Of a stretch of 16,511 nt of DNA, positions 7,347-13,236 are shown piece after piece. The stretch is from the NCBI GenBank assembly GCA_017453765.1, contig JAFTEG010000242.1, positions 1 to 16,511 on the forward strand, written 5' to 3'. Position numbers and translations under genes: made by a program. The notes below the pieces were generated by a model. The model saw nothing but the letters and a program-made list of their open reading frames with translations. It made no database searches and was not told where the DNA came from. Position 1 is the stretch's first letter. Each line of letters starts with the position of its first letter. Source of the stretch: Selenomonadaceae bacterium (GTDB taxonomy: Bacteria > Bacillota > Negativicutes > Selenomonadales > Selenomonadaceae).

Positions 7347-7396
7347 AAAAAAAATCTCACCTCATAATAACCATTTATCGGCGTTTCAATGTGAGA
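7347..7396 (-). terminator. Terminator of mnmE
   Basis: On the minus strand TCTCAC (7391-7396) pairs with GTGAGA (7355-7360), followed by eight T (7347-7354). The loop is long (30 bases). It overlaps the terminator of the opposite-strand zinc-ribbon gene. Confidence 0.55.
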
Positions 7397-7406
7397 CGCT
7401 TTTTTT
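7381..7406 (+). terminator. Terminator of the zinc-ribbon gene
   Basis: GCGTTTC (7381-7387) pairs with GAGACGC (7393-7399), one wobble, with a five-base loop, and is followed by seven T (7400-7406). The T run overlaps the mnmE stop codon, so the two convergent genes share one compact termination region. Confidence 0.75.
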
Positions 7407-8799
7407 ATTTGCCGATACAAAACTTTGAAAAAATTTCGTTGATAACGTCATCAGTCACCGTTTCGCCGGTAATTTCGCCGAAAAGTTCAAGCGCGGCACG
7501 CAGGTCAATCGACACAAAGTCTATGCCGACGTCAGATTTAATTGTCTCCCGCGCAGATTTCAAATTGTCCACAGCACGGCGAAGGATATCGGCTTCGCGT
7601 TCGTCGCGTACAAAAGTTGATTCAGCGTCAATCACGCCGACCATTTTTGAAATTTCGGCTAAAAGTTCGTCAATGCCGGCGCCTGTCTTTGTAGAAATAT
7701 GAATGACTTTGATAGATCGATAGATCGATGGATCGATGGATCGATAGTTTTTAGCTCCAAGCTGTAAGCTAACCTGCGGCAAGTCCGACTTTGTAAGCAG
7801 AATTATGGACGCGGCGGGTTTAAGCAGTTTAAAAATTTCTGCGTCCTCATCAGTAAGCGGGCGTGAACCGTCGAACAGCGCCAAAACCAATTCGGCATTC
7901 GCGGCAACGTCACGCGCACGGTCAATGCCTATTTGTTCCACAACGTCGCCTGAATTTCTTATGCCGGCAGTGTCGATAATTTTCAGCGGCACTCCGCCGA
8001 CGTTGATAAACTCCTCACTGCTGTCGCGCGTCGTACCGGGAATTTCCGTGACAATGGCGCGGTCGCTGTCAGTCAAAAAATTCAAAAGGCTGGACTTGCC
8101 GACGTTGGGCTTGCCGATAATCGCAGTGCTTAAACCTTCGCGCAGAATTTTTCCCTGCCGCCGATTTTTCAAAAACTTTTCAAGCTCATCAATCTGCGCG
8201 GAAATTTTTTCGTCCATCTCATTTAAAACTACGTCGTCGATATCGTCTTCGGGAAAATCAATCAGCGCGTCGATATGCGCAAGGACGTTTAAAATATTTT
8301 GGCGAATGTCACGAATTTTTTTAGACGTCTTGCCGCTCAAGCGATTTTGCGCAATGTTCAATGCGGCGGAAGTTTTAGCCTGAATCACGTCCAAAACCGC
8401 CTGCGCCTGCGATAAATCTATTCTGCCGTTAAGAAAAGCACGCTTGGTAAATTCGCCGCGCTCGGCAGGTCGCGCACCGGCTTGAAAAGTCAAATTCAAA
8501 ATTTCGCGCAGAACTTCACTGCCGCCGTGACATTGAATTTCCACAACGTCTTCTTTCGTGTAGGATTTCGGCGCACACATTACCAAAACAATTACCTCGT
8601 CGACAATTTCGCCGTTAAAATTTTTCACGTGACCGAATACAATTTTACCCGCGTCAACGTCACGCAACTTTTTATGATTCGCCGCGCAGAAAATTTTGTC
8701 GGCAACATCAATTGCCGTCGCGCCGCTCAATCTTATTACGCCGATACCTGCCGCACCTGCCGCTGTCGCAATGGCGCTTATCGTTTCATTCTGCTTCAC
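7405..8799 (-). CDS. mnmE: tRNA modification GTPase MnmE (TrmE)
   Basis: With MnmG it installs the carboxymethylaminomethyl group on wobble uridine 34 of certain tRNAs, in the cytoplasm. The 464 residues cover the folate-binding N-domain (1-120, ISAIATAAGAAGIGVIRLSG near the start), a helical domain, an inserted Ras-like G domain and the C-terminal CIGK (461-464), whose Cys is catalytic in the family. G-domain motifs are GKPNVGKS (229-236), TTRD (256-259), DTAG (276-279) and TKSD (336-339). The loop between TKSD and the HISTKTG motif (367-373) carries extra residues made from 7-bp and 8-bp DNA repeats. The start is a GTG at 8799 lying directly against a GGGATTA heptamer array, which supplies the only RBS-like AGGG. 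It diverges from the TSCPD gene. mnmE often sits beside mnmG or jag; neither is here. Confidence 0.97.
   Translation of the reverse strand: MKQNETISAIATAAGAAGIGVIRLSGATAIDVADKIFCAANHKKLRDVDAGKIVFGHVKNFNGEIVDEVIVLVMCAPKSYTKEDVVEIQCHGGSEVLREILNLTFQAGARPAERGEFTKRAFLNGRIDLSQAQAVLDVIQAKTSAALNIAQNRLSGKTSKKIRDIRQNILNVLAHIDALIDFPEDDIDDVVLNEMDEKISAQIDELEKFLKNRRQGKILREGLSTAIIGKPNVGKSSLLNFLTDSDRAIVTEIPGTTRDSSEEFINVGGVPLKIIDTAGIRNSGDVVEQIGIDRARDVAANAELVLALFDGSRPLTDEDAEIFKLLKPAASIILLTKSDLPQVSLQLGAKNYRSIDPSIYRSIKVIHISTKTGAGIDELLAEISKMVGVIDAESTFVRDEREADILRRAVDNLKSARETIKSDVGIDFVSIDLRAALELFGEITGETVTDDVINEIFSKFCIGK
7711..7747. repeat. 8-bp tandem repeat inside mnmE
   Basis: The unit GAT(A/G)GATC is repeated about 4.6 times (GATAGATC twice, GATGGATC twice, then GATAG). 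Read in the mnmE frame it encodes YRSIDPSIYRSI, residues about 352-363, in the loop between the G4 (TKSD) and G5 (STKT) motifs. The 8-bp period is not a multiple of three, yet the frame stays open across the array. Confidence 0.9.
7751..7772. repeat. Short 7-bp repeat inside mnmE, next to the 8-bp array
   Basis: AGCTCCA, AGCTGTA and AGCTAAC follow one another in 7-bp register. They encode part of QVSLQLGAK in MnmE (about 342-350). This is a different heptamer from the intergenic CCCTAAT type but has the same period. Confidence 0.6.
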
Positions 8800-8829
8800 T
8801 AATCCCTAATCCCTCTTCCCTAATCCCTA
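8800..8829. repeat. 7-bp repeat array in the mnmE leader
   Basis: On the plus strand CCCTAAT/CCCTCTT heptamers put CCC runs at 8804, 8811, 8818 and 8825, exactly 7 bases apart. On the mnmE transcript these become four GGG runs with four-base loops, a G-quadruplex pattern ending one base before the GTG start. Only the pyrimidine-rich arm seen in the other arrays is present here. Confidence 0.9.
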
Positions 8830-8830
8830 C

Positions 8831-8859
8831 TTGACTATTTTTTCGCGCTAATATATCAT
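8831..8859 (+). promoter_or_regulatory. Promoter of the TSCPD gene
   Basis: TTGACT (8831-8836) and TATCAT (8854-8859) are separated by 17 bases, each one base from the sigma-A consensus. The predicted start is about 33 bases before the ATG. It overlaps the divergent mnmE promoter. Confidence 0.75.
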
Positions 8860-8878
8860 TGTCAAAAAAATATTTCAA
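8850..8878 (-). promoter_or_regulatory. Promoter of mnmE
   Basis: On the minus strand TTGAAA (8873-8878) and TATATT (8850-8855) are 17 bases apart, each 5 of 6 to consensus. The -10 shares bases with the opposite promoter, so the two RNA polymerases should compete. The mnmE leader would be about 44 bases, most of it the heptamer array. Confidence 0.65.
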
Positions 8879-8898
8879 GTTTAGGAGAGCTTTTAAAA

Positions 8899-9156
8899 AT
8901 GAAAAACGTAACTTACAAGACGCAACGTGTTTGCTCAAAGCAAATTACTTTCGACATTGACGACGATAACAAACTGCACAACGTGAAATTTTTGGGCGGC
9001 TGTCCCGGCAACCTGCTGGCTATCGGTAAGCTTGTCGAAGGCAAAGACGCTAAGGAAATTGCCGGCATTTTGAAAGGCAACGATTGCGGCGGGCGCGGTA
9101 CTTCCTGCGGAGATCAATTCGCCATTGCCATTGAAGACGCGCTTAAGTCCGCGTAA
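8899..9156 (+). CDS. TSCPD-domain protein (TIGR03905-like)
   Basis: An 85-residue protein matching, from memory, the small TSCPD family of Firmicutes and other anaerobes, whose function is not established. The hallmarks are present: VCSKQITFDID (11-21), GGCPGNLLAIGKLVEG (33-48) and CGGRGTSCGDQ (63-73). Cysteines C12, C35, C63 and C70 are those conserved in the family and could bind a metal or cluster, but that is inference. The related TSCPD domain is found at the C-terminus of B12-dependent ribonucleotide reductases, where it is thought to help metal or nucleic-acid binding. The RBS AGGAGAG lies 9 bases before the ATG. It is a single-gene unit between its promoter (8831-8859) and a terminator (9204-9229). 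Confidence 0.9.
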   Translation: MKNVTYKTQRVCSKQITFDIDDDNKLHNVKFLGGCPGNLLAIGKLVEGKDAKEIAGILKGNDCGGRGTSCGDQFAIAIEDALKSA

Positions 9157-9183
9157 AATTTAATTCTGCGTTTTGCGACGCTG

Positions 9184-9229
9184 AAAAATATGCAAATAAA
9201 AAACCGCCTTTCATCGGGCGGCTTTTTTT
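9184..9229. terminator. Bidirectional terminator, copy 1 of a 45-bp duplicated module
   Basis: CCGCCT (9204-9209) pairs with GGGCGG (9216-9221) and is flanked by a T run on the plus side (9223-9229) and an A run on the other, so it can stop both the TSCPD gene and the convergent 276-residue gene. The 45 bases 9184-9228 match 10147-10191 at 42 positions. Confidence 0.85.
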
Positions 9230-9253
9230 ATATTTCAAAAATACAACTACGAA

Positions 9254-10084
9254 TTAAATCATTATCGAGGCTTTTATTTCGGCTACCCTTTCTTTGGTTA
9301 TATTAAAATAATCTGTAGCAGCTTTTCCGACTTTAACATCACGTTTAATAGCGTCAATTTTACTTTCAGAAATTTTGTAAGCAAAACCTCTCGCTAACAA
9401 TGCCACTGCAACTTTGTCAACTATTCTAATTAGATTTCCGACTTTATAGTTGTCTCTTTCAACTGCATTTATTACAAAATAATTTTTATCGTCATCACTT
9501 GCGGATTTAGTCTTAATCGGAATACTGCCGTTTGAATCTACAAAAACATATTGAAGAGTTGCCAATGTGTTGTTTATCTTTTTCCGATCAGCTGTTGTCT
9601 CTGATTCAAGATTAATTTTTTCAAAGATTTTTTCATCAGAATAAAGCTTGATGTTGCTGAAATTTACTGTATACAACGCCGCTATTAATTCATCGCGCAG
9701 CTTATACATTTTATCATCAGGATTATGTATTTTTGCGCAACTTTTTGTTTCACGTTCCACAAGCAAAATATTTTCATAATGATATTTGCCGTCGGCATGG
9801 TAAACGTGACATCTGGTCGTATCGGCAATTCTTTTACCGAGTGAATCAATATGTTTTTGGTAAAACTCATACGTTTCGCCGTAAGCCAAGACAAGATTTT
9901 CAAGCGTCGCTTTACAAATTTTATCCTCTGCTTCATTTAATGAAAAAAAATCCAGCCCAAATTCCAGAAAACGTTTCATAATCTCTAAGTCGCTGACTGA
10001 AAAAATATCTCTATCTTTCAAAAGTTTTTTCCATAATTCAACAGGCAACGCAGGATCATAATTTGCAGGACTCCATTCAGCCAT
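9254..10084 (-). CDS. Orphan protein resembling the N-terminal domain of some McrB-like proteins
   Basis: A 276-residue soluble protein. ATG 10084 is chosen over the start five codons earlier because GGAGG sits 8 bases before it. The first 130 residues (WSPANYDPALPVELWKKLL, LEIMKRFLEFG, LVLAYGETYEFYQKHID, LGKRIADTT, YKLRDELIAAL) recall an N-terminal module I remember in front of McrB-type AAA+ restriction subunits and stand-alone relatives. There, a pattern of YDP, W, LL and then YG, FYN, LAKRI precedes WRLRDEL. No AAA+ ATPase follows: residues 140-276 are a different, charged region without Walker motifs. The likeness is from memory and untested. The base composition is more AT-rich than in its neighbours and the gene is bracketed by duplicated terminators, suggesting acquisition. 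I see no clear promoter between the upstream terminator copy and the start. Confidence 0.6.
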   Translation of the reverse strand: MAEWSPANYDPALPVELWKKLLKDRDIFSVSDLEIMKRFLEFGLDFFSLNEAEDKICKATLENLVLAYGETYEFYQKHIDSLGKRIADTTRCHVYHADGKYHYENILLVERETKSCAKIHNPDDKMYKLRDELIAALYTVNFSNIKLYSDEKIFEKINLESETTADRKKINNTLATLQYVFVDSNGSIPIKTKSASDDDKNYFVINAVERDNYKVGNLIRIVDKVAVALLARGFAYKISESKIDAIKRDVKVGKAATDYFNITKERVAEIKASIMI

Positions 10085-10146
10085 AAAATCAACCTCCACA
10101 AAATTTTTATCAAAAACAATTCGGCGAAAAAAAAATTTTCCCTTCC

Positions 10147-10191
10147 AAAAATATGCAAAATAAAAACCGCCTTTAATCGGGCGGCTTTTTT
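10147..10191. terminator. Terminator-like hairpin, copy 2 of the duplicated module
   Basis: Same orientation and nearly the same sequence as 9184-9228: AAAAATATGC, an A-rich stretch, then a CCGCCT/GGGCGG stem and six T. It differs at three positions, two from an A/T shift in the A-rich part and one in the loop. It lies upstream of the 276-residue gene, where a terminator has no obvious gene to serve. Confidence 0.8.
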
Positions 10192-10248
10192 GTTGGGAAA
10201 GGTGTAAAAGTGTACGTCGATATTAAATCATAAATCGCAGAAAAAATC

Positions 10249-10280
10249 TCAATCACTTTTTGGCAAAATCAATCACTTTT
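10249..10280. repeat. 12-bp direct repeat near the phosphohexomutase terminator
   Basis: TCAATCACTTTT occurs at 10249-10260 and again at 10269-10280, a 20-bp period. It lies in the gap between the phosphohexomutase terminator and the duplicated terminator copy. No function is evident. Confidence 0.7.
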
Positions 10281-10282
10281 AC

Positions 10283-10323
10283 AAAAAAAATCTGCGTGGA
10301 CGAAATTTTCCGCCGCACGCAGA
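10283..10323 (-). terminator. Terminator of the phosphohexomutase gene
   Basis: On the minus strand TCTGCGTG (10316-10323) pairs perfectly with CACGCAGA (10291-10298), followed by eight T (10283-10290). It lies about 30 bases after the stop codon and ends the rpiB-rpe-phosphohexomutase unit. Confidence 0.85.
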
Positions 10324-10353
10324 CCAAGTACTAAAATTTATCGTTAAGTAAAA

Positions 10354-11847
10354 TTAAAACGGTATCGTAAGCATATCAAAATCGGTGATTAACTCCTTGA
10401 CGCTTGCCGTAATTTTTTCACAGCCGCCCTTCACGTTGCTTTCAATGTTAAGCGGCATAACCGGATCGTGGAGCGACAATCTTAAAAGCGCCCAGCCGTC
10501 ACTGAAAATCAATCTGACGCCTTCATAATTCGGCTCGGCAAGTTTAATATTTTTTTCAACTGCGCGGGATTTAAACGTCTCCAAAACTTTTTCGCCGTAC
10601 GCCTTGAAATCTTCCGCCTTAATCTTCAGGCGATATTCTACCGCCTCTGCAGGTTGTTCAAGCTTTTCAATCAGCGCGGCAAGGTTTTGACCCTTCTGTT
10701 TAGCCTGCGCGGCGGCAATGAGAAGTTTAACTGCCAAGTACGCGCCGTCATCAAGGTAGTAATTTTCACTCAATGCGCCGTGACCGCTCGTCTCAATAGC
10801 AAGCGGCGAAACCGTACCGGCTTTGTTAAGGCGAATGCATTCATTGATAACGTTTTTGTAGCCGCGTTTGAATCTGTGATGCTTAAGGTGCAGTGTACCT
10901 TCCAAAAACTTTTGAAGACCGTCCGAAGTCACGGAATCGGTGATAATCGTACTGCCGGGATAATCAGGCGCAAGTACCGCCGCCATCATCGCAATTAAAG
11001 CGTTGCGGTTGACCTCTTCGCCGTCACTCAAAACCGCACTCATTCTGTCAACGTCCGTGTCAAAAATTAATCCCAAGTCAGCCTTATTGTCAAGTACCGC
11101 CTTTTGAATTGCCGCCATTGCCGCTTTATCTTCGGGATTGGGTATGTGATTCGGAAACATGCCGTCGGGATTGAGAAATTGACTGCCGGAAGTGTCAGCG
11201 CCGAGTTTATCTAAAATTTTCGTAGCAAAGAAACCGCCTGCGCCGTTACCCGCGTCAACAACCACGTGCATACCGGCAAGCGGCGTGTCACCTAAATTAA
11301 GTTTGTCGCGAATAATTTTGCAAAGGTGATTCGAGTAAAGTCCGATTAAGTCAAACTGTTTCACGTGGCTTATATCGGCGTCAACCTCATCAAGCTTCGT
11401 CGCGCAGGTTAAAACGTCTTTAATGTCGCCTTTTTCAAGCCCGCCGTCTTTGGTGAAAAATTTCATGCCGTTGCGATTGAAAGGCAGGTGGCTTGCCGTC
11501 AGCATAATGGAGCCGTCCGCCTTCGTGTCGTCAAAAATTATCGACATAAACATTGCAGGGGTGGACGCAAGACCGCAGTCCAACACGTCGACTTTATTTG
11601 CAACCAGCGCTTTAATAGTGGCGGCTTTAATCTGCGGCGCTGAAATTCTTGAATCGTGTCCTACGGCGATTTTAAGCGTTTCTGCGGGCTTTCCAAGTTT
11701 TTGGCTAAGCCACTGCACAAAACCTCCGGCAATGCGGTTTACCGCCTCTACAGGCAGTGTGACGGGCTCATCTGCAACGCCTTCAACAGCAATACCGCGT
11801 ACGTCACTGCCGTTTTGCAACTTCATAATGTCTTTGTCTGTAAGCAT
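10354..11847 (-). CDS. Phosphoglucomutase/phosphomannomutase (alpha-D-phosphohexomutase family)
   Basis: Interconverts hexose 1-phosphate and 6-phosphate through a phosphoserine intermediate, in the cytoplasm. The 497 residues fit the four-domain family. TASHLP (117-122) carries the phosphorylated serine S119, DTDVDR (263-268) is the magnesium loop, ETSGHG (352-357) is the sugar-recognition loop, and the C-terminal domain holds the phosphate-binding region (LRLSLHDPVMPLNIE, with N rather than the more usual glycine-rich form). Whether glucose or mannose phosphate is preferred cannot be read from the sequence, so no symbol is given. The start is ATG 11847 with GAGG 7 bases upstream. The RBS overlaps the rpe stop codon and only 9 bases separate the two genes, so translation is probably coupled. 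It is the last gene of the unit. Confidence 0.93.
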   Translation of the reverse strand: MLTDKDIMKLQNGSDVRGIAVEGVADEPVTLPVEAVNRIAGGFVQWLSQKLGKPAETLKIAVGHDSRISAPQIKAATIKALVANKVDVLDCGLASTPAMFMSIIFDDTKADGSIMLTASHLPFNRNGMKFFTKDGGLEKGDIKDVLTCATKLDEVDADISHVKQFDLIGLYSNHLCKIIRDKLNLGDTPLAGMHVVVDAGNGAGGFFATKILDKLGADTSGSQFLNPDGMFPNHIPNPEDKAAMAAIQKAVLDNKADLGLIFDTDVDRMSAVLSDGEEVNRNALIAMMAAVLAPDYPGSTIITDSVTSDGLQKFLEGTLHLKHHRFKRGYKNVINECIRLNKAGTVSPLAIETSGHGALSENYYLDDGAYLAVKLLIAAAQAKQKGQNLAALIEKLEQPAEAVEYRLKIKAEDFKAYGEKVLETFKSRAVEKNIKLAEPNYEGVRLIFSDGWALLRLSLHDPVMPLNIESNVKGGCEKITASVKELITDFDMLTIPF

Positions 11848-11856
11848 TTAAAAACC

Positions 11857-12507
11857 TCACTCCCCGCGAATATTTTTAATAGCCGTCGCAACGTCCGCCG
11901 ACTCGTAAATTGCCGAGCCTGCAACTAAAACATTTGCACCGGCGTCACGTACCAATTTCGACGTTTCGGCGTTAATGCCGCCGTCAACTTCAATGTCGCG
12001 TTGCAAATTTTTATCAGCCAACATTTTTGTAAGGCGGCGAATTTTATCAAGCTGTGACGCAATAAATTTTTGTCCGCCGAAACCGGGATTGACCGTCATA
12101 ATTAAAATCATGTCAACGTATTCGAGAAGTTCCTCGACTGCGGCAAGAGAAGTGCCGGGATTAATCGCGATACCTGCCTTGCAACCGAGCGCGTGAATTT
12201 GTTGAGCAATGCGGTTTGCGTGCCGTGCAACTTCCGCGTGAAAAGTTATGATATCGGCGCCGGCTTTTGCGAAAGATTCAACGTGCGTTTCGGGGTGTTC
12301 AGTCATTAAGTGAACGTCGAAAACCGCCTTTGACGTGGGACGAATGCATTTTACTACCGGCGAACCGAGCGTAATGTTTGGTACAAAGGTGCCGTCCATA
12401 ACGTCAATGTGAATGTACTCCGCGCCGGCGTCAGTGACTTTTTTAATTTCGTCGGCAAGGCGTCCGAAGTCAGCCGACAAAATTGAAGGCGCTATAATTG
12501 TTTTCAT
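11857..12507 (-). CDS. rpe: Ribulose-phosphate 3-epimerase
   Basis: Interconverts D-ribulose 5-phosphate and D-xylulose 5-phosphate in the pentose phosphate pathway. The 216 residues match the usual TIM-barrel length. Signature stretches are APSILSADF (6-14), YIHIDVMDG (31-39), FDVHLM (63-68), TVNPGFGGQ (138-146), EVDGGI (173-178) and AGSAIY (196-201). The metal ligands expected in the family are H33, D35, H66 and D175, with D35 and D175 as the acid-base pair; all are present. AAAGGA sits 6 bases before the ATG. It lies between rpiB (upstream across a 130-bp heptamer array) and the phosphohexomutase (9 bp downstream). With rpiB and tkt it supplies and consumes xylulose 5-phosphate. Confidence 0.97.
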   Translation of the reverse strand: MKTIIAPSILSADFGRLADEIKKVTDAGAEYIHIDVMDGTFVPNITLGSPVVKCIRPTSKAVFDVHLMTEHPETHVESFAKAGADIITFHAEVARHANRIAQQIHALGCKAGIAINPGTSLAAVEELLEYVDMILIMTVNPGFGGQKFIASQLDKIRRLTKMLADKNLQRDIEVDGGINAETSKLVRDAGANVLVAGSAIYESADVATAIKNIRGE

Positions 12508-12528
12508 AATGTATCCTTTCTTAGTGAG

Positions 12529-12646
12529 GAGTGAAGAGTTAGGAGTGAAGAGTGGTTTGTGAGGAGTGAAGAGTGGTTTGTGAGGAGTTAAGAGTGAAGA
12601 GTTAGGAGTTAAGATTAGTTTTTACAATCCTTAATCCTTAATTCTT
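12529..12646. repeat. 7-bp repeat array between rpiB and rpe
   Basis: Thirteen heptamers in unbroken register fill 12529-12619 (GAGTGAA, GAGTTAG, GAGTGGT, TTGTGAG, GAGTTAA and variants), including a 21-bp unit present twice (12540-12560 and 12561-12581, one change). A pyrimidine arm of AATCCTT, AATCCTT, AATTCTT follows at 12626-12646 and contains the rpiB stop codon (12638-12640). The build (purine arm, spacer, pyrimidine arm against the upstream gene's stop) matches the other arrays, but the heptamer differs and lacks GGG runs on the transcript strand. Confidence 0.9.
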
Positions 12647-13081
12647 CTCCAGCGCCATGATTTTGTCGACGCGGCGAGCATGACGACCGCCGGTAAATTC
12701 TGTGGTAACCCAAACGCGTACAATTTCATCTGCCGGACCAAAACCGGTGACTCTGCCGCCCATTGCCAAAACGTTGGCGTTATTGTGTTCGCGGGACATA
12801 CGCGCAGAGTAGACGTCATTGCAAAGCGCACAGCGGATGCCGTGAATTTTGTTCGACGCAATGGAAATGCCGATGCCCGTGCCGCAAAGTACGATGCCGC
12901 GATCCGCCTTGCCGCTTACAACGTCCGCGCAGACTTTTTCCGCAATGTCGGGGTAGTCAACGGAATCAGTGCCGAAAGTTCCCACGTCCGTAACTTCGAT
13001 ATCGGGAAATTCCTTGAGTACGTTTTTAACTTCGTCTTTCAGTGCAACAGCACCGTGATCGCTACCGATTGTAATTTTCAT
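12638..13081 (-). CDS. rpiB: Ribose-5-phosphate isomerase B
   Basis: Interconverts ribose 5-phosphate and ribulose 5-phosphate. The 147 residues match the RpiB/LacAB family: GSDHGAVALK (6-15, with D8 and H9), LCGTGIGISIASNK (65-78, catalytic C66), REHNNANVLAMGGR (97-110, H99) and GGRHARRVDKI (131-141). ATG 13081 gives the canonical N-terminus MKITIGSDHG. An in-frame TTG twelve codons earlier is less likely because it would add a non-homologous tail. The ATG itself has little Shine-Dalgarno signal. Instead it overlaps (ATGA) the stop of a nine-codon frame that has GGAGGTGA in front of it, so coupling is plausible. It follows the tkt terminator and starts the rpiB-rpe-phosphohexomutase unit. 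LacA/LacB galactose-6-phosphate isomerases are related, but the context favours RpiB. Confidence 0.95.
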   Translation of the reverse strand: MKITIGSDHGAVALKDEVKNVLKEFPDIEVTDVGTFGTDSVDYPDIAEKVCADVVSGKADRGIVLCGTGIGISIASNKIHGIRCALCNDVYSARMSREHNNANVLAMGGRVTGFGPADEIVRVWVTTEFTGGRHARRVDKIMALEKN

Positions 13082-13107
13082 AACTTCGCGCAGTATAAAC
13101 CGCGCAT
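13078..13107 (-). CDS. Possible nine-codon leader ORF coupled to rpiB
   Basis: ATG 13107 follows GGAGGTGA closely (spacing of only 3 bases after GGAGG) and reads MRGLYCAKL before a TGA that overlaps the rpiB ATG as ATGA. The RBS is much stronger than the one before rpiB. It may be a translational relay, or the SD may serve the in-frame TTG/GTG starts of a longer RpiB instead. Confidence 0.35.
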   Translation of the reverse strand: MRGLYCAKL

Positions 13108-13175
13108 TCACCTCCAAATTTTTTTAGTGCTTAATCCTTCGTCAACAAGATTTAAAATCCTTCATTCGATGTTAC

Positions 13176-13207
13176 AAAAAAACCCGACCTTGCGAAACAA
13201 AATCGGG
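13176..13207 (-). terminator. Terminator of transketolase
   Basis: On the minus strand a 10-base-pair stem (13198-13207 with 13183-13192, two wobbles) has a TTTCG loop and is followed by seven T (13176-13182). It lies 29 bases after the tkt stop, so rpiB needs its own promoter or read-through. In the 70 bases before rpiB I see a TTGACG but no convincing -10. Confidence 0.88.
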
Positions 13208-13236
13208 CGAGAGAAAAACTTTTATGGAAAAAAATG

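Noticed and set aside
9184..10191. Insertion sequence with terminal repeats
   Set aside because: The flanking repeats are direct and are terminators, there are no inverted ends or target duplication, and the enclosed gene has no transposase motif.
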